Source: an uncultured Chloroflexota bacterium (lineage in GTDB: Bacteria; Chloroflexota; Dehalococcoidia; SAR202; UBA11138). From it: DNA of 7,021 bases. The notes below the pieces were generated by a model. It did not search any database. It had not been told where the DNA came from and saw nothing but the letters and a program-made list of their open reading frames with translations. The translations under genes and the position numbers were made by a program. How positions within the stretch are numbered: position 1 is the first letter of the stretch; every line of letters begins with the position of its first letter. The DNA is taken from contig CAJWRP010000114.1 in assembly GCA_913046025.1 (NCBI GenBank), positions 1-7,021 of the forward strand, given 5' to 3'. Below are positions 1-5,961 of this stretch, piece by piece.

Positions 1-132
1 TATCGCGACGGTTGGCATTGTGCATCACCCTTTCGATTGCTACGGTGTTGTACGGAGTCTATGTGAGTCAAGGTGTACGTAATTCCGTGCGGATACCGTT
101 CGTACGGTGCTCTAAGGATGGGAAAGGCGAAC

Positions 133-855
133 ATGCCTGCCGGATCGTTCGAAGACTTCCTCTCCGGAGTCAGGGCCGCTCAAGCCCGATGGGAAGAGGA
201 TCCAGAGAAGACAGCCCGCGCGCTTGACTGGCATCTTCGGCGGTATGGCTACAAACGCAGCGAGCCGACGGGACCGACCTGGGTCGAATACGCGAAGGCC
301 CTTGGACTGCCTGACACCTTCGAGAACGGCGATCTACGGATCTGGCGAGAGGAACTCCCCGACGGGTCCGAGGCTGGCTATCGGTTTGTCGAAATGGGAG
401 GCGGCGATTGCGGGATCATGCCGAGGCGTCTCTACTTCCAGGTGGCACTCGACGCCACCGACACAACACGCGGCCTTCACAATGCTGGCGAAGACGAACG
501 CTTCTCGTTGGGCCGACAACTCTTTGTGGACGCAGAAACGACGGAGGACGGAGATGCAGAGATTCGAGAGGCGGCGATTCGGCGCAACCCTAACGATGGC
601 CCGGTAAGGCAATCGGACCTGTCCAAGCGGCTGCGCCTCGTTGCTCTAACTCGGTACGCACTAGCGATGTCAACCCTTCCGATCCTCGTCTTCGGCCACT
701 ACCAGATTGGCGAAGAACTGCCGGTCCCAAGATGGCCCAGGATGATGCGCCCATCGGAGGCCGCAGAGAAGATCCACGGACGGCCAGCACGACCTCTGCG
801 TCCCGTTCCACACCGGCTTCGGGAGTCATCCACCGCCCCGGCCTGCCGACCTTGA
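133..855 (+). CDS. Hypothetical protein, probably truncated at its 3' end
   Basis: I do not recognise this family. The frame is open from 73, but I choose ATG 133 because GGAAAGG (121-127) lies 5 nt before it; ATG 118 has its AAGG directly abutting, which is too close. The first ~214 residues look like a genuine soluble protein: charged and aromatic, rich in Asp/Glu/Arg, with C- or G-ending codons, a Trp/Tyr-rich helix-like start (around WHLRRYGY and PTWVEYAKALGLP) and a central FVEMGGGDCGIMP segment. I see no signal peptide, membrane segment or catalytic motif. From about position 775 the frame is antisense to the enolase-superfamily remnant, and its last ~26 residues turn Pro/Arg-rich and are probably read-through from a DNA junction. 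The native C-terminus is therefore likely lost. A chance open frame in GC-rich DNA is possible but less likely over the 5' part. Confidence 0.45.
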   Translation: MPAGSFEDFLSGVRAAQARWEEDPEKTARALDWHLRRYGYKRSEPTGPTWVEYAKALGLPDTFENGDLRIWREELPDGSEAGYRFVEMGGGDCGIMPRRLYFQVALDATDTTRGLHNAGEDERFSLGRQLFVDAETTEDGDAEIREAAIRRNPNDGPVRQSDLSKRLRLVALTRYALAMSTLPILVFGHYQIGEELPVPRWPRMMRPSEAAEKIHGRPARPLRPVPHRLRESSTAPACRP

Positions 856-1411
856 TCTTGAACCCATTGTATCCGTCACTGTGGGATTTAGCCGCATCCG
901 CGGCCACCTGCGCCGCGCCCTTCTCGGGGTTGAGCAGGTCCTGGAAAAACAGGGTAGTGTCATAGGCAGGAACCCGATCTCGGACCTGCCCTCCCAGAAG
1001 CTCGACGCACGAAACTCCCATCTCCTGCCCTAGAAGGTCGAAGGCGAGAATGCTCATCCAGCCGTGCGCCCAGAAAGCCTGCTTGTATGCATCGCGCACG
1101 CCCACTACTTGACCATCGGAAACTTTTAGGAACTCGTCCACAGTCCGGCCCAGGAACCCCTCACGGAGTAGGGAGATCAGCCCTCGGACAGTGCCGTCCG
1201 AGGAATCAAACCCGTGGAACTGCTGCATGAAGCGGTTGGCTACCGTCAGACCCTCCAGACCGCCATCGGTTCGCGCTCGCACCAGCCATTCGGTTCGTTG
1301 GCTGCCGATATCCTCTGCAAACGCAGGTCTGCCCAACATCTTGCGATAGTGGGCCGGGATTGGTGTTACGGTGATTTGTGTTATCTTCTGGCCTGGCAAT
1401 GGCAACTCCAT
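590..1411 (-). pseudogene. Mandelate racemase/muconate lactonizing-type enolase-superfamily protein, truncated
   Basis: Members of this superfamily abstract a proton alpha to a carboxylate with Mg2+ help; many are cytoplasmic acid-sugar dehydratases or racemases. Residues 1-~130 form the capping domain (start KITQITVTPIP, then TEWLVRARTDGG and LEGLTVANRF), followed by ILAFDLLGQEMGV and VELLGGQVRDRVPAYDTTLFF at the entry to the barrel. The second barrel strand GYNGFKIKVGRPG holds the KxK motif (Lys185, Lys187), the usual catalytic Lys site. Homology runs through LAVR to Arg212 (position 776). The remaining 61 residues (to 590) are Arg/Gly/Ser-rich and resemble no part of the family. The Asp/Glu/Glu metal ligands and the C-terminal acid/base are absent, against a family length of about 370-400 residues, so the product cannot be an active enzyme. 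No Shine-Dalgarno precedes ATG 1411 (pyrimidine-rich, CCCCTC). The minus-strand continuation past 776 was checked in the three frames and does not restore the family. Confidence 0.8.
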
Positions 1412-1757
1412 TTTGAGGGGTAATTCAGCGCCTGTGCATTCTTAGCCCAAATCTCTACTCCATTGACCGATATTGGGAGATAACAACTGTTGGATACAGG
1501 GGTCCCGGTAGGTCAACGCCTTCACGCCACCAGTGATTGTATGCACTCGATAGCCTCAAATCTACTAGTGCGTCCTGAGTTGGCGGTTGCAAGTCGGCAA
1601 TTTATCGCGGTTCTACCGCTGCGTTACCTTTGATCAGATTGGCCTCGACTCGACCAATCCGATGATTCATACAATTAGGCCTTCCCAACAGACCAGCGTT
1701 CGGGGAGGGCCTATGGAGAATCTGATGGCCTCCGTAGCTGGAAACCGTTCCGTGACT
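1412..1757. other. Gene-free stretch upstream of the enolase remnant
   Basis: No convincing coding signal is seen on either strand. A plus frame at 1587-1835 opens with ATG but has no ribosome-binding site, resembles no family I know and is skewed in composition, so I treat it as chance. GGAGATAAC occurs at 1476-1484 and again near 1781, probably by coincidence. The stretch should contain the promoter of the enolase remnant (reading leftwards), but no clear -35/-10 pair stands out. Confidence 0.5.
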
Positions 1758-1779
1758 TTGACAGCCAAGTTGACAGCCA
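1758..1779 (+). repeat. Tandem 10-bp direct repeat TTGACAGCCA, 12-bp period
   Basis: TTGACAGCCA occurs at 1758-1767 and again at 1770-1779, separated by AG. Two short direct repeats about 100-125 bp from the tRNA fragment at 1883-1929 have the size and placement of the arm-type binding sites that tyrosine recombinases use beside their core sites. That role is an inference; the repeat itself is directly visible. TTGACA is also a consensus -35 hexamer, so the pair could be promoter-related, although no matching -10 is evident downstream. Confidence 0.4.
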
Positions 1780-1882
1780 CGGAGATAACTTTCGGTGAAT
1801 TTCGGCGGACGGTTCTGGATTCGCTTTTAGTCTAATATGCGGTGTATGGATTTAAGTGGATATGCACGGATTGCTTGCGGTA

Positions 1883-1929
1883 GACTCTTAATCAGTAGGT
1901 TCCTGGTTCAAGTCCGGGGCGGGTCACCA
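1883..1929 (+). tRNA. 3' half of tRNA-Lys(CTT), likely attachment-site remnant
   Basis: The sequence folds as the 3' part of a tRNA. The anticodon loop is CTCTTAA (1885-1891) with anticodon CTT (1887-1889), which reads AAG for lysine. A 5-nt variable loop follows, then a full T arm: CCTGG (1902-1906), loop TTCAAGT (1907-1913) and CCGGG (1914-1918). The acceptor 3' strand is GCGGGTC (1919-1925), with discriminator A and encoded CCA (1927-1929). The 5' half is missing: the expected GACCCGC acceptor strand and a D arm are not present in the preceding 40 bases. The anticodon stem pairs only next to the loop (GA with TC), while upstream GTA does not match AGT, where an intact gene would have ACTGA. 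Identity starting in the anticodon stem and ending at CCA is typical of a tRNA 3'-end att site; a partly deleted tRNA gene is the alternative. It cannot give a functional tRNA. Confidence 0.75.
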
Positions 1930-2129
1930 ACAAAGCGTCCAGGCCAGGCGTGAGTCTTTTGCCAAAAAAGACGTCTCCATCTCTGGACCTAACCCCCCCA
2001 AGTGCATCTCCTGCCAATTATGTTCGCCCACCAGTCGGCGTACAGCCGTTCTAAAACCAGCCTCCGAACACCACACGCTCTCCAACCACTGGTTGCCGAC
2101 CCAATCTGTGCGCCTGTAATATATCGGCA
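1930..2129. other. Non-coding stretch between tRNA remnant and inverted repeat
   Basis: A small hairpin is visible at 1954-1972 (GTCTTTT, loop GCCAA, AAAAGAC), overlapping the palindrome AGACGTCT (1969-1976); it is AT-rich and not a classical terminator. A minus frame from 2130 to 1924 encodes 68 Trp-rich residues, starts with TTG, lacks a ribosome-binding site and ends inside the tRNA fragment. I do not recognise it and treat it as chance or as debris of an element once joined here. Confidence 0.4.
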
Positions 2130-2184
2130 ATTGACTGACCGTTGATTCGTTGGCACACGCAGCAGATTCTAACGGTCAGTCAAT
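2130..2184. promoter_or_regulatory. Perfect 14-bp inverted repeat, candidate operator upstream of amidohydrolase
   Basis: ATTGACTGACCGTT (2130-2143) and its exact reverse complement AACGGTCAGTCAAT (2171-2184) flank a 27-bp spacer. The right arm ends 35 bp before the amidohydrolase ATG, so the pair sits where its promoter should lie. Arm centres are 41 bp apart, close to four helical turns, which places both arms on one DNA face and suits cooperative or looping repression. TTGACTGACC-type half-sites resemble operators of TetR-family regulators (inference; no regulator gene is in the window). Alternatives are terminal inverted repeats of a tiny mobile element, or an RNA hairpin with a 27-nt loop. 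A weak -35-like TTGATT (2142-2147) overlaps the left arm, but no good -10 follows. Confidence 0.6.
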
Positions 2185-2219
2185 CGTCTCTATATGTAAA
2201 TCCGAATGGGAGCAATAAG

Positions 2220-3071
2220 ATGACAACCCAGACTGCCACTATCGACGTGCAAGTGCATGCCTACGAGCGGAACAGTTCCGAACGTCCTTGGAGTGGGGTA
2301 TTGACGGGTCCGGATGAAGTCACCGGCGATGACATGGTGGCAGCGATGGATGCGGTAGGTGTCGACGGGGCCTTGCTGGTTTCGCCATTCAGCATGTATC
2401 GCTACGATGCCAGCTACGCACTGGAGGTTGTCGCAACCCACCCTGGCCGGTTCGGCTTGATCAAGCCCTTTGACCCGCATTCGGAATCAGTGGATGAGGA
2501 GATCGCTAATTGGGCTTCGATGCCCGGCGTGGTCGGAGCCCGCATCATGCTCACCGCCGAGCCGTTCGAGGCAGCCGATTCAGGTATCAATCGCATTCTC
2601 TCAGCTGGTGGTAAAGCCGGCATTCCCGTAAACGTCATGTGTTCAGGCAAGCTGCCCCTGCTGGGCGAATTGGCCAGACGCCATCCGGATACGCAGATTG
2701 TGGTAGATCATGTGGGTCTGGTCCAGCCCCATGAGCCGCCGGCCCCGCCAGAAACGTTCGCCGACTTGGCCAACGTTGTATCCCTTGCGGCATTCGATAA
2801 CGTGGCCATCAAGATTTCCGGTGCATGTACGCTGTCGCATGAGTCATTCCCTTATATGGACATCTGGGAGCCGCTGAGCAAGGTATTCGAAGCGTTCGGG
2901 TTCGGTCGATGCATGTGGGGCACAGACTGGACCAGGGCAGTGGAGTTGCTGACCTACGAACAGGGCGTGGAGGCTTTCCGAGTCACAGACCAGCTTTCGG
3001 AGTCAGAGCGTTCCGCACTAATGGGAGAAACACTTACGAAAATTTACAAGTGGTTCCCCAATATCGTCTGA
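2220..3071 (+). CDS. Amidohydrolase_2 family metal-dependent hydrolase (lactonase-like)
   Basis: This 283-residue cytoplasmic TIM-barrel protein belongs to the amidohydrolase-related family (PF04909) that includes fuconolactonase-like and 2-pyrone-4,6-dicarboxylate lactonase enzymes; the likely reaction is hydrolysis of a lactone or amide. I start at ATG 2220 because GGGAG (2208-2212) stands 7 nt ahead; the frame is open upstream from 2142, but those residues run across the inverted repeat. Visible motifs are IDVQVHAYE (residues 8-16; first-strand site, normally DxHxH), VGVDGALLVSP (46-56), RFGLIKPFDP (77-86), GVVGARIML (103-111), QIVVDHVG with His164, NVAIKISGA (194-202) and CMWGTDW with Asp236, the usual metal-ligand Asp. 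Gln11 replaces the first His of DxHxH, as happens in weak-metal or metal-independent members. Length is normal and no lesion is seen. It is transcribed alone and converges on the aldolase gene. Substrate unknown. Confidence 0.85.
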   Translation: MTTQTATIDVQVHAYERNSSERPWSGVLTGPDEVTGDDMVAAMDAVGVDGALLVSPFSMYRYDASYALEVVATHPGRFGLIKPFDPHSESVDEEIANWASMPGVVGARIMLTAEPFEAADSGINRILSAGGKAGIPVNVMCSGKLPLLGELARRHPDTQIVVDHVGLVQPHEPPAPPETFADLANVVSLAAFDNVAIKISGACTLSHESFPYMDIWEPLSKVFEAFGFGRCMWGTDWTRAVELLTYEQGVEAFRVTDQLSESERSALMGETLTKIYKWFPNIV

Positions 3072-3218
3072 ACTCAGGTAAACAGGCGGCATCCACTGAA
3101 CTGAGGAACTTTGGTGTTCCGCAGGTCAGCGCTGAAGGGAAAGTCATACTTGTGTCTTTTTGTGCCCTAGATTCTAGTGAAACTTGTTTGGCCATCAAAC
3201 CAGTCTCTTACATGACAA

Positions 3219-4112
3219 CTACCAGGGCATGGTTCTTCCCATTTCTTTCCTCAGGGTGTCTGCCACTGCCGAATCGGGAACGTGAAGAATCCTGGCGCCT
3301 TCCTCAAACAAGGCGTGGCGCGCACGTTCCTCTATGGTCATGCTCGGGTCCTGCCAACTGCACAGGAATGTGAGTCCTGCTTTGTCGCAGGCGCTCTTCA
3401 CAATATGTCGTGCGTTGTCCATCTCAGGAAGGTAGGGAGGGTCGTGCTGCGCCGGGTCGCCAAAGGACATGCCCATGTCTCCTGGACCCCATTCGGCGAA
3501 TGAAAGACCCGGCACAGCTGCGATGCTATCAGCGTCAGGTAAACAGAATCGGTCCTCGATCTTTAGACCGAGCAGCAGTTCCCCATCGGGATTCAACGGC
3601 CAAGGGTCGGCTTTCTGCATGTAATCGACCGGATCCAGCCCCCAGATAGCCGCAGGTTCTTTTTGGCCTCCACCCCCTCGGAGACCTTCAGGTATACCCA
3701 TGTCTCGGCCGATCGTCTGGAAAACATATCGAGACGCAGCTACGAACATCGCAACGGCGTCGGCCCTTCGGGTGTGAGTGTGGAGGATGCCGTGGACACC
3801 CGTCGATAGGACGTGCCTTGCCTGCCAGGCGTTGTACATTACCTCTTCTGGCGTTCTGCAGTTTGATGGCAGGGTGGTTATTATGGTTGGCGTGCCATGT
3901 CCGCTCGGTGTAGGGCCTCCATCTCGCAGCCCTTTCATGAAGTTCGATAGACCAATCGTATCGAACGGGCTATGTTCGAAGTCAAATTGAATCATGTCAG
4001 CCCACGTCTGGGACATCTCTTTGCCAGATTCGTAGGTCAGATCGGGAGACGAGATTGAAAATATCGCCTGCCCCTGTTCTATCAGGTCTATGCACTTGTT
4101 AATTCTGGTCAT
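3219..4112 (-). CDS. HpcH/HpaI aldolase/citrate lyase family protein
   Basis: This 297-residue protein has the fold of class II 2-keto-acid aldolases (PF03328), which cleave 4-hydroxy-2-oxo acids to pyruvate (or a related keto acid) plus an aldehyde using a divalent metal in the cytoplasm. Motifs in order: IQFDFEHSPFD (41-51) with His47, matching the catalytic His of HpaI-type enzymes; GVHGILHTHTRRADAVAMFVAASRY (roughly 105-129); LRGGGGQ (144-150); an insert with WGLDPVDYMQKADPWPLNPDGEL (157-179), which I associate with an environmental subfamily; LGLKIED with metal ligand Glu186; and EWGPGDMGMSFG with metal ligand Asp212. Start ATG 4112 follows GGGAG at spacing 7. A separate promoter is likely, because a hairpin at 4291-4320 stands between it and the upstream hydrolase. 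The Arg that binds substrate carboxylate in HpaI is not obvious. Substrate is unknown, but a 2-keto-3-deoxy acid fits the enolase-superfamily and lactonase neighbours. Confidence 0.88.
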   Translation of the reverse strand: MTRINKCIDLIEQGQAIFSISSPDLTYESGKEMSQTWADMIQFDFEHSPFDTIGLSNFMKGLRDGGPTPSGHGTPTIITTLPSNCRTPEEVMYNAWQARHVLSTGVHGILHTHTRRADAVAMFVAASRYVFQTIGRDMGIPEGLRGGGGQKEPAAIWGLDPVDYMQKADPWPLNPDGELLLGLKIEDRFCLPDADSIAAVPGLSFAEWGPGDMGMSFGDPAQHDPPYLPEMDNARHIVKSACDKAGLTFLCSWQDPSMTIEERARHALFEEGARILHVPDSAVADTLRKEMGRTMPW

Positions 4113-4290
4113 TGAGTTTCTCCCAGTCTAAAGCGTACTTCGGCACGTATTGAACCATTAACCATGGCCGCAAGCAAGATCGTGAAGCGAGTTACCGGAA
4201 CGACCGACCAAGGTAAGGCGCTACAAATAAACGCCAGTTTGAACAGTTCCATGCGAGGGAATTCAAATATACAGCGTTCACTATAACTGC

Positions 4291-4320
4291 AGCCCCGCGG
4301 TGCAGAAGCACCACGGGGCC
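4291..4320 (-). terminator. GC-rich hairpin behind the alpha/beta hydrolase gene
   Basis: Read on the minus strand, GGCCCCGTGGTGC, loop TTCT and GCACCGCGGGGCT give 13 consecutive pairs (two G-U) with a 4-nt loop. The hairpin begins 11 nt after the hydrolase stop codon (4332-4334). On the plus strand the G-U pairs become C-A mismatches, so the structure is selective for the hydrolase transcript. The following bases (GCAGTTATAGTG) contain no U-run, so it is not a textbook intrinsic terminator. It may be Rho-assisted, a 3'-end stabiliser, or a block that separates expression of the aldolase gene. Confidence 0.6.
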
Positions 4321-4331
4321 ATTTCGAAGGG

Positions 4332-5084
4332 CTAGTAAGTGTCTGGTCGATGCGCTAGCAAGTATTCCCTTACCTGGATTATCGTCTTGCCGAGTACGTC
4401 TTTCTGCTCTTTCCACGGATATTCCGTCGTGTCGGCATTTGGCGCCAACTCTATGAGTTCCATGGCGGCTTCGTAGGAGTGCGCAGGCGTGTCGTCGGGC
4501 ATAACGAGCATTGGTGTCTGACACGAACGAGCAAAATCGCGCGTCACACTATACACAAAGTTTGGTTGGAGGCGGTAGAGGTTGTGCAGGTACGCCTCGC
4601 ATGTCTCCATGGTTACATCGGTCCGCTGGGCGCACAGCTCGGGTGCCCAGAGATCGCGACCAGAGTTATACATGGCGTCAGGGGTTTTCGAGGCGTGGCC
4701 AACAGGCTGGCAAAGAACGGCGGCTGTTAAACGATCGGGAGCCCTTTCCATTAGCTTAAGCGCAAACGGTCCGCCAATACACAAGCCCATGAAGAAGAAT
4801 TCGTTTATTCCCAGGTGGTCCATTAGCCCAAGTTGATCATCGGCAAAAGCTCCCCACGGGTCGTCAACCGGGACTGGTCCGCTGGACTGGCCACCGATGG
4901 CGTTGCGCTGGTCCATCGTTATACATCGGAAGTCGTTCTTGAACTCCTCCATTACGTTGAAAACCTGGTTAGGCCAATTGCTGATCAAGGAATTCAGTCC
5001 TCCGCCAGGCGTGATCAGAAGCGGGAACCCGGAACCGACCTCCTCATACTGTATGCGAACCTCGCCTTTGGTATAAAACGGCAT
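4332..5084 (-). CDS. Alpha/beta hydrolase with Cys in the nucleophile elbow
   Basis: This 250-residue cytoplasmic alpha/beta hydrolase fold protein probably hydrolyses an ester, thioester or lactone. Visible parts: N-terminal GEVRIQYEEVGSGFPLLITPGGG (7-29), whose last residues form the oxyanion-hole loop; ITMDQRNAIGGQS (55-67), the usual DxRGxGxS turn; FFFMGLCIGGPFALKLMERAPDRL (96-119), the nucleophile elbow with Cys102 in GLCIGG instead of Ser; and MLVMPDDTPAH (192-202), the acid region (Asp197/198). The expected third-triad His near the C-terminus is not evident: the segment after NADTTEYPWKEQKD has no His where GH is usual, leaving only His202 and His245. Dienelactone hydrolase also uses a Cys nucleophile, but its overall sequence differs. 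Start ATG 5084 follows AGGAG at spacing 7. A hairpin lies just downstream and a candidate promoter about 160 bp upstream. Substrate unknown. Confidence 0.85.
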   Translation of the reverse strand: MPFYTKGEVRIQYEEVGSGFPLLITPGGGLNSLISNWPNQVFNVMEEFKNDFRCITMDQRNAIGGQSSGPVPVDDPWGAFADDQLGLMDHLGINEFFFMGLCIGGPFALKLMERAPDRLTAAVLCQPVGHASKTPDAMYNSGRDLWAPELCAQRTDVTMETCEAYLHNLYRLQPNFVYSVTRDFARSCQTPMLVMPDDTPAHSYEAAMELIELAPNADTTEYPWKEQKDVLGKTIIQVREYLLAHRPDTY

Positions 5085-5231
5085 GTTGCCTCTCCTTATA
5101 TTGGCGTGTGATTGGGAAATGTCTAAGCCCAGGTGCAGCAGCAGGCAGCTGTCACCTCTCGATTCAAGAAATACTGCATATATCTAAAGATTTCTGTTTA
5201 AAGCGTCCCAAAGCTGTCGACGGCTCCGTAC

Positions 5232-5251
5232 GTCACAGGGCGAGTATGTGA
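5232..5251. promoter_or_regulatory. GTCACA-N8-TGTGAC dyad over the candidate -10
   Basis: GTCACA (5232-5237) and TGTGAC (5246-5251) are perfect inverted 6-mers that overlap the candidate -10 element of the hydrolase promoter. Placement suits an operator. The half-sites point outward compared with a CRP/FNR site (TGTGA-N6-TCACA), so a CRP-type regulator is not indicated. Six pairs may arise by chance. Confidence 0.3.
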
Positions 5252-5272
5252 CACCCTCTGAATGCATGTCAA
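5243..5272 (-). promoter_or_regulatory. Candidate promoter of the alpha/beta hydrolase gene
   Basis: On the minus strand a perfect TTGACA (5272-5267), an 18-bp spacer and CATACT (5248-5243; four of six matches to TATAAT) make a sigma70-type promoter candidate. It would leave a leader of roughly 150 nt before ATG 5084. AT-rich DNA at 5170-5200 nearer the gene offers other -10-like sequences, so the assignment is tentative. Confidence 0.35.
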
Positions 5273-5470
5273 CCCTAAACCCCGATTGCATAACTCTTCA
5301 GAGTCTGAATATTCACAAATGGGTTTCACTGTGCATGAGGTCTCGGAAAGGCATCGCAGCGTTGATCTCGACTGAGAGGTATATTGGGACCACGAGATAG
5401 GCTAGCGGCCCACCATGTGGTTCGTTCTTACTCATATCGATTGTCACGACACACATATTACCTGTTGGCT
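5273..5470. other. Gene-free stretch between divergent hydrolase gene and kinase remnant
   Basis: Together with the hydrolase leader, about 390 bases (5085-5470) lack a gene. I searched the plus-strand frames for the missing histidine-kinase ATPase signatures (N, G1, G2 boxes such as GLGLAI) that should precede the receiver domain and found none; stops occur in all frames. The sequence looks random and slightly AT-richer than the genes. Confidence 0.45.
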
Positions 5471-5630
5471 AGGGAACAAAATAACAGCGGATGTCGTCGT
5501 TATTGAAAGAGCGGGCTCTAACGATAGGGATAAAGAAGAATCGGAGGGAAATCTGCTCCGCTGAAGAAGTTGTGAAAGGCAATATTGAGACGTCAGAGAG
5601 TTCGGAAGCCCTACAAGAGACCTGACTGGC

Positions 5631-5961
5631 CTGCGAATACTGGTTGCTGAAGACAACGAAATAAATCAAATCCTGGCGTTACGTCTATTGGAAAAGCAAA
5701 ACCACATAGTGACGACCGTAGGGAATGGACAAGAGGCATTGGACGCTATTTACGCAGAGGATTACGACTGCGTCCTGAGGGACATGGAGGTGCCCACTTT
5801 AGATGGAATAAAGACAACGAAAATAATCAGGGCAAAGGAAGCGTATGGCGGCGAGCACCTTACAATAATTGCGATGACTGCTAACGCCATGCAGGCTGAA
5901 GGACGGCTATATTTCCAAGCCCGTGGACCTGCAGTCCCTGTACGAGGAGTTGGATTGGCTG
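5631..5961 (+). pseudogene. Receiver (REC) domain remnant with internal deletion
   Basis: The domain starts LRILVAEDNEINQILALRLLE (5631 onward) with the acidic pair of the Mg site, then HIVTTVGNGQEALDAI and DCVLRDMEVPTLDGI with the phospho-acceptor Asp at 5781-5783, and LTIIAMTANAMQAE with the conserved Thr. The next expected stretch (DRxxCLEAGM-like) is missing. The sequence jumps to DGYISKPVDLQSLYEELDWLV in a different frame from 5902, containing the conserved Lys. About 10 residues and one frame register have been lost at 5899-5902, so the domain cannot fold normally. The ATG at 5688 lies inside the first helix region and is not a real start; no start codon exists between the upstream TGA (5586) and the domain. 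Confidence 0.85.

Noticed and set aside
12..227. 71-residue open frame at the left edge
   Set aside because: It overlaps the more convincing frame starting at 133, has no ribosome-binding site and shows no recognisable motif.
1587..1835. 82-residue plus-strand open frame
   Set aside because: It has no Shine-Dalgarno, no family resemblance, and contains the tandem TTGACAGCCA repeat; likely chance.
1924..2130. 68-residue minus-strand open frame
   Set aside because: It starts at TTG, has no ribosome-binding site, and ends inside the tRNA remnant; no known domain is visible.
3105..3120. GGAAC/GTTCC stem behind the amidohydrolase as a terminator
   Set aside because: Only five pairs and no T-run; too weak to call.
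3186..3200. GTTTG/CAAAC stem as terminator of the aldolase gene
   Set aside because: Five mostly AT pairs and no U-tract on the relevant strand.
5444..5669. Two overlapping minus-strand open frames
   Set aside because: They are antisense to the kinase remnant, whose plus-strand pieces match known domains.
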